A stretch of 64,000 bases of DNA from Pleomorphovibrio marinus. GTDB lineage: Bacteria; Bacteroidota; Bacteroidia; Cytophagales; Cyclobacteriaceae. The translations under genes were made by a program, and so were the position numbers. Within the stretch, counting starts at the first letter, position 1; every line of letters starts with the position of its first letter. The stretch spans positions 1,240,001-1,304,000 of the forward strand of contig NZ_QCXY01000001.1 in NCBI RefSeq assembly GCF_003347495.1. Reading direction: 5' to 3'. Shown piece after piece: positions 45,805 through 55,246 of the stretch. The notes beneath the pieces were generated by a model. The model saw only the letters and a program-made list of their open reading frames with translations, was not told where the DNA came from and did not search any database.

Positions 45805-46038
45805 CTAAATAGTTAAACCCTCCGCCGGTCCCCTTGGGGTATCCATCTTCAAAGTAGGAGGAAAATCCCAAGTTACCTGCACGGAATTTGCTTCAGGTGC
45901 AAAGAGCCTGAAGGTTAGTGTATTATCCTCATTTACTTCAGGAAATGATTTGCTGCGACCTACAAATCGCCTCTTGGTCAAAAGCTGAATATTCAAAAAA
46001 ATAAATAAGCTTAAGGAGAGGACTAGGTACTTTACCAA
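45805..46038 (-). pseudogene. N-terminal remnant of an esterase-type gene
   Basis: 77 codons with a signal-like LVLSLSLFIFLNIQ and then FPEVNEDNTLTFRLFAPEA and VQVTWDF, the CBM48-like N-terminal strand pattern of secreted esterases. No catalytic domain follows; the frame stops after about 45 residues of the domain. Truncated. Confidence 0.5.
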
Positions 46039-46421
46039 TATCTATTTTTTTGACACTAAGTGCGAATTAGGATAAAGGAGCTTAAAATCCTACAGTAGAA
46101 ATTAGTAGAACATGTTAAGTGTGATGCTCAAGGGTGATTTGCAGACTGAAGAGAAAGACATCTCCCTTAGTCTGATGGTTCCCAATAATCTCGAAAAAAC
46201 GATCAGATTTGATTCTTCCAAAGAAGGGCACAAAGTAGCATAAACCCGATAATATACGGAAGAGAATGGATTGATGAACGTAGCGATCGTGGCGTGTTTT
46301 CTTGGCGTTCGTTGCGTGAAAACTTACTATTTCCCCATCCCATACCCCTACGGAGGGAGGGGAAGATGTCTAATCCAACAAAATGATTAAACCCACCCAA
46401 ATTGCATGTCTACGGCCGCAT
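46039..46421. other. Intergenic DNA
   Basis: There is a 43-codon frame at 46112 (LKGDLQTEEKDISLSLMV) that could be a gene fragment; otherwise nothing is recognised. Confidence 0.25.
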
Positions 46422-46889
46422 TTATTTCGAAACTGATGCAGGATTTTTCTCTGACGCTTTGGATTTGTATCCCAATCCGGCAAATACACCAAATACCACA
46501 TGTGCAAGCAGCAAATGTCCAAAGTATTTCTTTAAATTCTTGGCAGGCGGATTAGGATGCAATTTAAAAACAACCTTCCAGACCAGTATGCCAGCAAGGC
46601 CACTTGCCGCTCCCAATAAACTTCCGGAAAGTATTCCAGGCTTTACTCTGCCTGTTTTCCACAATGTATGGTAGCACCAACAAAACATATGGCCTGCCAG
46701 GTAGTGCAACCCCCAACCTTCTATGGCCGCATTTGATTTTCCCATTGCGGGAACGAGCCTTGTAATTAAATCTGCAAGAACGCGTGGTTCCCTGAAATTC
46801 TCTTTTTTCTTTACAGATATTAAATAACTGAAAAGTGTCATGGCAGAAGTCCCTGCTAGCCCTGACTTAATAATGGGTAGAAACGTCAT
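46422..46889 (-). CDS. Small membrane protein of unknown function
   Basis: 155 residues. Hydrophobic segments at SGLAGTSAMTLFSYLIS, HYLAGHMFCWCYHTLW, LSGSLLGAASGLAGILVW and LLLAHVVFGVFAGLGY suggest a four-helix inner-membrane protein; Gly-rich helices and two His-rich stretches (HYLAGH, HLLLAH) stand out. No family is assigned. Single gene. Confidence 0.6.
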   Translation of the reverse strand: MTFLPIIKSGLAGTSAMTLFSYLISVKKKENFREPRVLADLITRLVPAMGKSNAAIEGWGLHYLAGHMFCWCYHTLWKTGRVKPGILSGSLLGAASGLAGILVWKVVFKLHPNPPAKNLKKYFGHLLLAHVVFGVFAGLGYKSKASEKNPASVSK

Positions 46890-47060
46890 ATATACAAATG
46901 AAAACTTTTTTTGCTACCCTAGTCTTACACGAACACATCATTGATTTGCATGATTAATGGTTATGAAATATAAACCTGGCTGCGAATAATCATATCCTTT
47001 TAAACGGATTGACCTGCGATGGTGGATTTGTGGGTTGTATTTATGTTTCATTTCCACCCC

Positions 47061-47426
47061 CTATCCTTCCCGCAGAATCTTCTCCATTTTCCTGCCTTTT
47101 GCCAGTTCATCGACCAACTTATCCAGGTACCGGACTTTCTGTGTCAGGGGATTCTCGATGTCTTCAATTCTATAACCACATATCATCCCCGTGATAAGGT
47201 TCGCATTTTGATGTAATGTGGCCTGTTCAAAGAACGTTTCAAAAGTGGCCTTTTCTTCAATTAGCTCCTGCACTTTCACATCATCAAAACCCGTCAGCCA
47301 TTCGATGACTTGGTGCAATTCCTCTTTGGTTCTGCCTTTCTTTTCGACTTTGGTCAGGTAATGTGGATATACTGAGGCGAAGGTCATTTTCGCCATACGC
47401 TCATTGTGTTTTTCGCTGGGATTCAT
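47061..47426 (-). CDS. DUF2200 family protein
   Basis: 121 residues. RMAKMTFASVYPHYLTKVEKKGRT, WLTGFDD, ITGMICGYRIEDIENPLTQKVRYLDKLVDELAKG are the characteristic blocks of DUF2200 (YdeI-adjacent in some genomes). It is soluble and has no known function. Complete length for the family. Confidence 0.85.
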   Translation of the reverse strand: MNPSEKHNERMAKMTFASVYPHYLTKVEKKGRTKEELHQVIEWLTGFDDVKVQELIEEKATFETFFEQATLHQNANLITGMICGYRIEDIENPLTQKVRYLDKLVDELAKGRKMEKILREG

Positions 47427-47597
47427 ACTTCGTGTTTTTTTGGATTGGCCGAAACTTCACACCCACCTTCTTCCTAGGAACTTCATTCCTACATTAAAAA
47501 TACGGATGCTTCCTGTGGAATCACAAAATAATCTTAGAAAAAACACCAACACCTAACCAGAAAATACCTACTTTTCCTTCTACCAAAACCATCGGCC

Positions 47598-49451
47598 ATG
47601 ACCCACTTCAAAACATCCTTCCTAATTATATTTTATGCCTTATTACCACTTTTTTCTTACGCTCAGGAATTACCTGGCCCAAGGTTGATTGTAAGGGGGG
47701 ATGATATGGGTTCTTCCCGCTCCGCCAATTTGGCCAGCATCGAAACCTTCGCCAACGGAATTGAAACCTCCATCGAACTAATGGTGGTGACCCCGTGGTT
47801 TCCTGAGGCTGCCCAATTGCTAAAGGAAAATACGGGCATTGATGTGGGACTTCACCTGGTAATCACCAGTGAATGGGATGGCATCAAATGGAAACCTTTG
47901 ACCAATTGCCCTAGTCTAATGGATTCTGATGGTTATTTTATGCCAATGATAGGGCCAAATAAAAACTATCCCGGACTTGCCATCACTGAAAACCAATGGA
48001 AGATAAAGGAGGTAGAACAGGAATTTCGGGCTCAGATTGAGTTGGCACTAAAGCATGTCCCCCAAATCAGCCACCTCTCAGGTCATATGGGTTCTACCAG
48101 CTTTCATCCAGAGGTCGCCAAAATGGTATCCCAACTGGCCAAGGAATACAACCTTGCAATGATGAGCCGGGACGTTATTCAGGGATTGGGCATCACAGGG
48201 GTCAGCTATGAGGGGCCAAAAGGAACCTCTTCTGAAAAAGAGGCTTCCTTTATTCGGATGCTGGAAAAACTTGAACCCGGAAAATCCTATATGTTTGTGG
48301 ACCATCCCTCCTATGACAATATAGAAATGCAGGGGGTAGGCCATATTGGATATGAGGATGTGGCAGAAGACAGACAGGGAGTTACAGATACATGGACCAG
48401 TGAAAAGGTAAAGGAAGCGGTTGCAGAAAATGGTGTTGAACTTATCAATTTTATCACTTTATCCAACGCTTTGCCCCGAAGTAATCCGGAAAAAGAAAAG
48501 ATAAACCCCCAAGCCATAGCCGAATACCTGCAAGCTGTCGAAACTAATGACCAAGACCTTCACAGCCTGATGATCCTGAGAAACGGCAAAGTGGTCTTTG
48601 AGAAATGGTTTGGTGAACATGCGGCAAACAAGCCCCATGTGCTGTATTCCGTTAGCAAGACATTCACTTCCACGGCAGTCGGTTTTGCCATTCAAGAGGG
48701 ACTATTGAATGTATCCGATAAAGTCGTTTCCTTTTTCCCTGACGACCTTCCAGAAGAAATCAGTCCCAATCTTCAGGAACTGGAAATCCGCCATTTACTG
48801 ACCATGACCGTGGGGCACGATGTGGATGCGACAAGCGTACTACAGGAAAGTAGCGATTTGGATTGGGCGGAGGCATTTTTGGCATTCCCTGTAGAACATA
48901 AGCCAGGCAGTCAATTTGTGTACAACAGTCTTGCGACCTATATGCTTTCGGCTATCCTTTCAAAGGTTACCGGGGAGTCGATGTTGGACTATCTCCAGCC
49001 AAGGCTTTTCAAGCCATTGGGAATCGTGGAAGCAACATGGGATAAAAGTCCTCAGGGAATCCCTATAGGAGGTTGGGGCCTTAAAGTGAAAACTGAGGAT
49101 ATGGCAAAACTTGGCCTATTCTATTTACAAAAAGGCCAGTGGAACGGCAAACAACTTCTCCCAGAATCCTGGTTTGACGAAGCAACGGCTGCGCAAGTCC
49201 CTTCTCTGCCAGCTGGGGTAAGCAAAGAAAACCTGAAAGTGGATGCCAACGAATCCGACTGGCTCCAGGGATATGGCTACCAGCTTTGGAGAAGCCGCCA
49301 CAACTCGTACAGGGCAGATGGTCGTAATGGGCAGTTTATACTGATACTCCCTGAGAAGGATGCCGTAATTGTGACCACCGCCAATATTCCAACCATGCAG
49401 GCACAACTCAATTTGATTTGGGAACATTTGCTGCCTGGATTTGATAATTAG
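47598..49451 (+). CDS. ChbG/HpnK (YdjC) deacetylase fused to class C beta-lactamase-like domain
   Basis: 617 residues with a Sec signal peptide (IIFYALLPLFSYAQ). Residues 28-300 are a YdjC/ChbG carbohydrate deacetylase: LIVRGDDMGSSRSAN, DVGLHLVIT, HLSGHMGSTSFHP. Residues 310-615 are a serine hydrolase: VLYSVSKTFTST (Ser351, Lys354), a FVYNSLATYMLS YxN and a DGRNGQFILI end. Both sets of catalytic residues are present. A periplasmic enzyme that deacetylates a glycan and cleaves an ester or amide may be suggested. Apparently a fusion, not a frameshift. Confidence 0.85.
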   Translation: MTHFKTSFLIIFYALLPLFSYAQELPGPRLIVRGDDMGSSRSANLASIETFANGIETSIELMVVTPWFPEAAQLLKENTGIDVGLHLVITSEWDGIKWKPLTNCPSLMDSDGYFMPMIGPNKNYPGLAITENQWKIKEVEQEFRAQIELALKHVPQISHLSGHMGSTSFHPEVAKMVSQLAKEYNLAMMSRDVIQGLGITGVSYEGPKGTSSEKEASFIRMLEKLEPGKSYMFVDHPSYDNIEMQGVGHIGYEDVAEDRQGVTDTWTSEKVKEAVAENGVELINFITLSNALPRSNPEKEKINPQAIAEYLQAVETNDQDLHSLMILRNGKVVFEKWFGEHAANKPHVLYSVSKTFTSTAVGFAIQEGLLNVSDKVVSFFPDDLPEEISPNLQELEIRHLLTMTVGHDVDATSVLQESSDLDWAEAFLAFPVEHKPGSQFVYNSLATYMLSAILSKVTGESMLDYLQPRLFKPLGIVEATWDKSPQGIPIGGWGLKVKTEDMAKLGLFYLQKGQWNGKQLLPESWFDEATAAQVPSLPAGVSKENLKVDANESDWLQGYGYQLWRSRHNSYRADGRNGQFILILPEKDAVIVTTANIPTMQAQLNLIWEHLLPGFDN

Positions 49452-49879
49452 AGAAGGGAATTGCTGTGGTAAGAGAATTAAAGGATGTGCAATACTGAAA
49501 GCAACCAAAAAGTTGAAGACCTTTCAAGGCTGGAAGTTTAATGATGCGCATCATTCGGACTTCTTTCCATTTTCTTAAGAAATGAAGTTTATTAGTGTTA
49601 TCATAACCAAACTATGGACAACTATCTCCCGCAGATTTCGGAGATATTCGCAGAGGAGCTCCGCAGTACACAAGTGATTACGCAGGTATCCGACCGTCAA
49701 TTTATTCCTAACGTGGCGCGAGTAGTAACGTGCAAATGCATGTAAGGTAACATGTAAGGTCAGGTGGTAACCTAACTTCCTGAACAAACACACCTATTTT
49801 TTCTTCCTTCAAAGTTCCTTCAGAATTTTAGGCGTATATTCTCTAAAATTCCATTATTCCAACATAGAAAGATTAGCCA
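49452..49879. other. Intergenic region before the two-component operon
   Basis: No gene. A 43-codon open frame at 49614 lacks start context. No convincing promoter was found for the regulator gene at 49880. Confidence 0.35.
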
Positions 49880-50563
49880 ATGAAAATATTAGTGATCGAG
49901 GATAACAGGGAATTGATTCAAAACATCACCCAATACCTTTCCCATGAAGGGATTATTTGCGAGGTTGCCTGTAATCTTTATGAGGCGCAAGACAAGATGC
50001 TTTCATTTGAATATGATTGTGTTTTGCTGGACCTGATGTTGCCGGATGGCAATGGCCTGAGCATTTTCAATATCATCAAAGAATTGGAAGTCAGTCCAAA
50101 TGTGATTATCATTTCTGCCAAAAATTCATTGGATGACAAAATCAGAGGATTAGACCTTGGCGCTGACGACTATTTGCCCAAACCCTTTCATTTGGCGGAG
50201 CTTTTGGCGAGGCTAAGGGCTATTTACCGCAGATCCAAATTAAGTGGATCCGATGAAATCCGGTTCAATGAAATTATGATTCAGCTCCAAAATCTACAAG
50301 TCAGCGTTCACGGGAAATCATTGGATCTGACCAAAAAAGAGTTTGACTTGTTGGTTTTTTTGGTGACCAACAAAAACAGGGTTGTGGGTAAAAATGCCAT
50401 TGCCCAACACCTTTGGGGAGACTACACGGATAACCTTCCCAATTTTGATTTTGTCTATCAACATATCAAAAACCTTCGAAAGAAGATTTCTGAGGCTGGG
50501 GGGCAGGATTATTTGACCACAATATATGGGATTGGATATAAATTTGGAGAAACCCAGTCATGA
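49880..50563 (+). CDS. OmpR-family response regulator
   Basis: 227 residues. The receiver has VIEDNRELIQ (acidic pocket), CVLLDLMLPDGNGL (phospho-Asp), IISAKNSL and DDYLPKPFHL (Lys). The winged-helix output shows LDLTKKEFDLLVFLVTNKNRVV and LRKKISEAGGQDYLTTIYGIGYKF. Its TGA stop overlaps an ATGA that was probably the kinase start; a repeat element now lies between them. It probably controls the TonB-dependent receptor gene at 52129. Confidence 0.95.
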   Translation: MKILVIEDNRELIQNITQYLSHEGIICEVACNLYEAQDKMLSFEYDCVLLDLMLPDGNGLSIFNIIKELEVSPNVIIISAKNSLDDKIRGLDLGADDYLPKPFHLAELLARLRAIYRRSKLSGSDEIRFNEIMIQLQNLQVSVHGKSLDLTKKEFDLLVFLVTNKNRVVGKNAIAQHLWGDYTDNLPNFDFVYQHIKNLRKKISEAGGQDYLTTIYGIGYKFGETQS

Positions 50564-50716
50564 AATCGAGCCTGCCTGGACGGCAGTCAGGCATGACGCG
50601 AGCGACACACGGGGGGATGATTAAGATTGCGAGATTCCCCCGAAGCGAGTCCCCCGAAACAAGTTCGGGGCAGGCAGGGGCAGGCTATATGACCAATAAA
50701 AAGCAATTATAAACAC
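50560..50716. repeat. Start-codon-associated dispersed repeat, copy 6
   Basis: It begins with the ATGA that overlaps the regulator stop codon (50560-50563) and runs to the next ATGAAA at 50717. The blocks ATGAAATCGAGCCTGCC, GCGAGATTCCCCCGAAG, GAAACAAGTTCGGGG and GGCAGGCAGGGGCAGGC are kept, with tail AAGCAATTATAAACAC. Confidence 0.8.
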
Positions 50717-50804
50717 ATGAAATCGAGCATGACGAGCACGTCACACACTGGGATGATTATCGTTGCGAGATTCCATATGACCGCTGAAAAGAAATTATAA
50801 ACAT
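50717..50804. repeat. Start-codon-associated dispersed repeat, short copy 7
   Basis: A tandem, internally deleted copy: ATGAAATCGAGCATGACGA, GCGAGATTCC, then ATGACCGCTGAAAAGAAATTATAAACAT (split by its tail), ending directly at the kinase ATGAAA. Confidence 0.75.
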
Positions 50805-52058
50805 ATGAAACTTCTGAACTTACTCACATCGGTTTATTTGATAATCATCATGTTGGCATTGTTTATCGGTGGGTTTTTTATCTACAGGAAGTTAGGGGCC
50901 GAAATAGATTTTGAGTTGGGAATGGAGTTGGACAGGCAAATAGTAGCTTATGCAGAAAGAATTCGACAGGGGGTTTCACCAGAGGCATTGGTCAATGAAA
51001 GGTTAGAAATCAATGAATTGCCATTCCATCTTGAAGAAGAAAATTTGAGTATTCGGGATACGATTGCCTATCATGACCCCCTGAGTAGGGAAGAAAAGCA
51101 ATTGAAAGCCAGCAGATCTTTCAAAATAGCAAACAGGCATTATAGAATTTCCTATTACAATTTGGTGATTGAGGCAGAGGACATCACCGAAACCGTGGTT
51201 TATACCATGTTGGTTGTATTTTTTATCCAGCTGGTTTTCCTGGGCATTTTTTTCCGTGGAATTTCAAATTGGATCCTGAGGCCATTTCAGCATACATTGC
51301 AAAAAATCCAACAATTCAACTTTCAGACCAACAGACCTCTGCATTTTCAAAAAAGCTCGATTTCAGAATTTAACCAACTCAATGAATTTCTGGAACGGAT
51401 GACGCAAAAACTCCTCAAAGATTATCGGCAAATCAAGGAGTTTTCCGAAAACATTTCCCATGAAATCCAAACCCCCGCAGCCGTGGTCAGCGGAAAATTG
51501 GAAAACCTGATGAACCTGGAAATGACAGAGGAGCAGGCACATTTGATATATGGAGCCTATGAAAACAATGAACGAATACATCGGATAGTGAGGTCCTTGA
51601 GTTTACTTGCCAAACTTGAAAATGAAGAATTCGAACCACCATCCCAGATAGACTTTTCTGAGATACTCCTCAAAAACATCGAGCTACTCTCTGAATTGGT
51701 CAATCTGAGTGAATTGTCGTTAGAAACCGACATTAAGCCCAAAATTAGGATGAAAATACATCCCTATATAGCCGAAATCATGATCAGTAATTTGTTGGGA
51801 AATGCCATCAAACACAATAACAAGGGGGGGTGGATTAAAATTCATCTTGGTTTGCATCAACTGAAGATCGAAAACTCCGGCGCATCTATTCAACATGATC
51901 CCGGCGAATTAATTCAACGGTTCAAAAAAGAAAGCCACAATCCCGAGTCGGTGGGCCTGGGTTTGGCTATTGTAAATCAAATATGCAAAACTTATGAGTT
52001 CAAAATGAGTTATTCCCCTGTAGGAAATATTCATACTACTACAATTGAGTTCAAATAA
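50805..52058 (+). CDS. Sensor histidine kinase
   Basis: 417 residues. Two transmembrane helices (about 3-22 and 130-155) enclose a periplasmic sensor of about 105 residues. HAMP-like linker, then HisKA FSENISHEIQTPAAVVSGKLENLM (His in SHEIQTP), and an HATPase with LLGNAIKHN (N box), a short ENSG region and VGLGLAIVNQICKTY (G2 box). The G1 DxGxG motif is replaced by ENSGASI, so ATP binding may be weak, though family members of this type show similar changes. It pairs with the regulator at 49880. Confidence 0.9.
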   Translation: MKLLNLLTSVYLIIIMLALFIGGFFIYRKLGAEIDFELGMELDRQIVAYAERIRQGVSPEALVNERLEINELPFHLEEENLSIRDTIAYHDPLSREEKQLKASRSFKIANRHYRISYYNLVIEAEDITETVVYTMLVVFFIQLVFLGIFFRGISNWILRPFQHTLQKIQQFNFQTNRPLHFQKSSISEFNQLNEFLERMTQKLLKDYRQIKEFSENISHEIQTPAAVVSGKLENLMNLEMTEEQAHLIYGAYENNERIHRIVRSLSLLAKLENEEFEPPSQIDFSEILLKNIELLSELVNLSELSLETDIKPKIRMKIHPYIAEIMISNLLGNAIKHNNKGGWIKIHLGLHQLKIENSGASIQHDPGELIQRFKKESHNPESVGLGLAIVNQICKTYEFKMSYSPVGNIHTTTIEFK

Positions 52059-52089
52059 TTTACTTCAAAATTGAATCAGATTGTAAAGG

Positions 52090-52097
52090 TATTTTTG
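52090..52097 (+). promoter_or_regulatory. Candidate -7 box for the receptor gene
   Basis: TATTTTTG matches TAnnTTTG and lies 31 bases before the ATG. No clear TTTG at the -33 spacing. Confidence 0.4.
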
Positions 52098-52128
52098 TAT
52101 TGAATACAATTAAACCAAGTCGAATTCA

Positions 52129-54465
52129 ATGAGTAGTGTAAGGTATTTCTTAGTAGTTATTGTTTTTATCCTGGTAGGGGCACCCGATATCTTCGCTCAA
52201 TCCTTTCCGGTGAAAGGAACTCTCGTGGATTCGGATTCGAAAGAGCCATTGGGTTTTGTCCAGGTAGCGCTATATAGGTTAGAAGATCAATCGAGACCCG
52301 TTAGTTTTTCGGATTCCGACGAAAATGGGCGTTTTTCCCTTCAGGCTCCTAAAGGGAAATATTCCTTTAAGGCCTTTTTTATAGGGTACAAAGATTTCCT
52401 TTCCGAGGAAATTGAAATTAAGGGTTCGACTGATTTAGGTGAAATTACCATGGAGGGCGAAAATCAAAACCTGCAGGAAGTAATTGTAGAAACCTCCAAA
52501 ATGCCAATCCGGACCAGCATGGAAGGCATCATTATTTCGCCTGAAAACAATTTGGCCAATATTGGCGGAACCTTGCTGGACATCTTGAGGAACACCCCCT
52601 CAATCACGGTATCGGAGGATGGGGCCATATCCCTTAGAGGAAGCACAGGTACCAACATTTTGATCAATGGGAGGAATTCCTCACTAACCCAAAATCTGGA
52701 CAATTTGCCGGCAAGTGCAGTTGAGGAGATAAGGATTATCAATAACCCAAATGCTAGGTACGATGCAGAGGCAGAGGGTGGCGTAATAGACATCATCCTC
52801 AAAAAAGGGCAGGACATCGGTACTAATGGGGGATTGGAAGCCACCTATGGCACAAGAGGCCGAACAAATCTGGGAGGAAGGTTGAACCATAGAAACGCAA
52901 GATTCAACACTTTTATCGGCTACAATTACAGGGACTGGAAGAGCATAGGTAATCGACGGACCACAAGGTTATTATTTGAAGACGAAGAAACCTTAAACCA
53001 AAACACCCAAAATTCTAATAGAAATGTAGGGCACAATTTAAATTATGGGGCGGACTATTATTTTGGGAACAATGTGTTGAGCTATGAAGGGGTATTTCAA
53101 TCCAGCCTGGACAGACAGGTCAATACCCTCTTTGCCGAACTGGACCGGCCCGGTGGTGGCATGGATGCTTTCGATTACGTACGAAGAAATCAAGAAAGTG
53201 AAACAGATGTTGGACTGGACAATGCCTTGATTTTTGAACATTCTTTCGGAGAAAAGGGGCATCTACTCAGGGCCACTGCCAGCCACTCCTTTAGAAATCA
53301 GTTTAAAACCCAAGAGATCGATATCTTCAACAATACGTTAGTACCCCTCCCGGAAAACAGGACAGGCCAAGAACTAGCTTACATAGATGAAATCCGAAAC
53401 ATCTCAGTGCTCCAGGCGGATTATATCAAACCGATGGAATCAGCAAAGTTTGAGGCCGGATTGAAATCGATCCTTAGGAAATTCGACAACGACTTTCAGT
53501 ATTTCAGGTTGGATGAAACGGAGGGCGGCTTTGTGGAAGATAATCAAATCAGCAACAGGTTTGTGTATAAGGACCAGATACATGCAGGATATGCCTTAAT
53601 TTCGGTCTCAAAACCCAAATTTGAATATGGCTTAGGTCTTAGAGGGGAATACACCTTTGTGGATACCCACCTGCAGAATACAGATGAGCAAAATAGGCAA
53701 AACTATTTTAACCTATTCCCCAGTGCGCAGGGTATGTATAACCTGAATGAGACCCATTCCATAAAGTTCACCTACAGCAGAAGGATAGACAGACCAACAG
53801 CCTGGAGGCTAAACCCATTTCCAGACATAACGGATAGCCTCAATGTGCGAAGAGGAAACCCCAACCTACAGCCGGAGATGATAAACTCCTTTGAAGTAGG
53901 CCATATGGTCAACCTCAAAAACGCCAATTTTGTCACCAATCTATTTTACCGGAAAGTAAATGGGCAACTGGATTTTATCACGATAGTGGAGGATGGAATA
54001 TCCTACTCCCAGCCGGAAAACCTCCTTTCTGCCCAGTCGTATGGGGTGGAATGGATTGGAACCGCTGAGGTGAATGAGTGGTACTCGGTCAATGGTGGAT
54101 TAACCCTTTTCAACATATCAGTTGATGGTTCCAACATCAGCGAAGAATTCACCAACGCTGGATTTGCATGGAACGTCAAATTGACTCAGGATGTTAAACT
54201 GCCTTTTGGCGTCAATTTTCAAGTGGTAGGGAACTATGAATCTCCTGAAATTGAGGCGCAAGGCAGGGATTTGGCACAGTATTTTGTCGATGCCACCATT
54301 CAAAAAAACCTCCTTGGGAATAAGGGTAGCCTTTCCTTGAGCGTCCGGGACATTTTTGATACCAGGAGATTTGCCGGCTTTGCCCGCTCGAATTCGTTTT
54401 CACAGGAGTTCTATTCCAAACAGGAGACGAGAATAGTCCTTTTGTCAGCAAGGTATAATTTTTAG
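52129..54465 (+). CDS. TonB-dependent receptor with carboxypeptidase-regulatory-like domain
   Basis: 778 residues. After a signal peptide (FILVGAPDIFAQ) comes a CarboxypepD_reg-like domain (VKGTLVDSDSKEPLGFVQVA, about 30-115), then a plug (ISLRGSTGTNILINGR, VEEIRIINNPNARYDAEAEGG) and a beta-barrel ending in LSARYNF. The RIDRPTAWRLNPFPD, NPNLQPEMINSFEVG blocks are typical of the family of outer-membrane beta-barrel proteins with this domain. It is a complete receptor, downstream of a two-component system, and likely its target. Confidence 0.9.
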   Translation: MSSVRYFLVVIVFILVGAPDIFAQSFPVKGTLVDSDSKEPLGFVQVALYRLEDQSRPVSFSDSDENGRFSLQAPKGKYSFKAFFIGYKDFLSEEIEIKGSTDLGEITMEGENQNLQEVIVETSKMPIRTSMEGIIISPENNLANIGGTLLDILRNTPSITVSEDGAISLRGSTGTNILINGRNSSLTQNLDNLPASAVEEIRIINNPNARYDAEAEGGVIDIILKKGQDIGTNGGLEATYGTRGRTNLGGRLNHRNARFNTFIGYNYRDWKSIGNRRTTRLLFEDEETLNQNTQNSNRNVGHNLNYGADYYFGNNVLSYEGVFQSSLDRQVNTLFAELDRPGGGMDAFDYVRRNQESETDVGLDNALIFEHSFGEKGHLLRATASHSFRNQFKTQEIDIFNNTLVPLPENRTGQELAYIDEIRNISVLQADYIKPMESAKFEAGLKSILRKFDNDFQYFRLDETEGGFVEDNQISNRFVYKDQIHAGYALISVSKPKFEYGLGLRGEYTFVDTHLQNTDEQNRQNYFNLFPSAQGMYNLNETHSIKFTYSRRIDRPTAWRLNPFPDITDSLNVRRGNPNLQPEMINSFEVGHMVNLKNANFVTNLFYRKVNGQLDFITIVEDGISYSQPENLLSAQSYGVEWIGTAEVNEWYSVNGGLTLFNISVDGSNISEEFTNAGFAWNVKLTQDVKLPFGVNFQVVGNYESPEIEAQGRDLAQYFVDATIQKNLLGNKGSLSLSVRDIFDTRRFAGFARSNSFSQEFYSKQETRIVLLSARYNF

Positions 54466-54773
54466 GAGTCCTTAAACAGAAAGGAAGCCCTAATCCAAGC
54501 CTGGCAGGATTTCCATGGGAAGGCTGGTTTGCGCGCCAAGAGAGGCCCAGGAAACGGAGAAAGAGGTACACAACCTGAAAGCTTTCAAGACAAAGGAAAT
54601 GCAATTAAAAGGCTGAAACTGCAGGTAGGAAAACCAGTATCAAAACGTATAAAAGTTCCCAATATGTAAAGTGAATTTATTATTTACATATTTTGGATAA
54701 TACAACACGAAAATTTAAAGTATTGCTCCTTTATTGGGTTTGACTTTTGAATTCATTTAAAGTTTTTCAATTC
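54466..54773. other. Intergenic region with a short internal duplication
   Basis: No gene. Bases 54612-54645 repeat 33 bases of the membrane gene at 55500 (GCTGAAACTGCAGGT, GGAAAACCAGTATCAA), a small scar of rearrangement at the left border of the peptide-bacteriocin locus. Confidence 0.45.
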
Positions 54774-55175
54774 TTACTTTTGATTTACTAAATTACTGTC
54801 ATTATTCGTCATGGTATTTTCTAATTCCCTTCCTTTAAAAAATAGCTTCACCAATATGAGTAACGCTATCAGACCAAATACCGCAAAGTAAAAATTACTT
54901 AAAATCAGTTCTTCCTTTGTTATGTAATCATAATAAATCCTAAAAATAGCAATGATGAAAAAAGCGAATGCATCGATATATTTACTAAAGATGGGCCTGC
55001 CAAATAAAAGTTGAACCATAAGGTAAAGAATTGGAATGTAAAAAAGATAAAATAAATCTTGATGGATTCCTAATTCATATTCGGTTTTGATCACAATGGT
55101 AGTGTAGAAATACGAAACTAAGTAGCCCATAGCGAAAACTGACAAAACAATGATTAAACTTTTTTTTCGTGACAT
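54774..55175 (-). CDS. Small four-helix membrane protein, possible immunity protein
   Basis: 133 residues with four hydrophobic helices (LIIVLSVFAMGYLVSYFY, FYLFYIPILYLMVQLLF, AFAFFIIAIFRIYY, FAVFGLIALLILVKLFF) and a polar C-tail. No family is recognised. It is the last gene of the minus-strand cluster with two prepeptides and a C39 exporter, so an immunity role is inferred from position only. Confidence 0.6.
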   Translation of the reverse strand: MSRKKSLIIVLSVFAMGYLVSYFYTTIVIKTEYELGIHQDLFYLFYIPILYLMVQLLFGRPIFSKYIDAFAFFIIAIFRIYYDYITKEELILSNFYFAVFGLIALLILVKLFFKGRELENTMTNNDSNLVNQK

Positions 55176-55246
55176 TTTTCTTCAGATTTACCTGATTATG
55201 TATTTTACATTCTTTTAGCAAACCGTATATGAGTTCATTAAATGTA

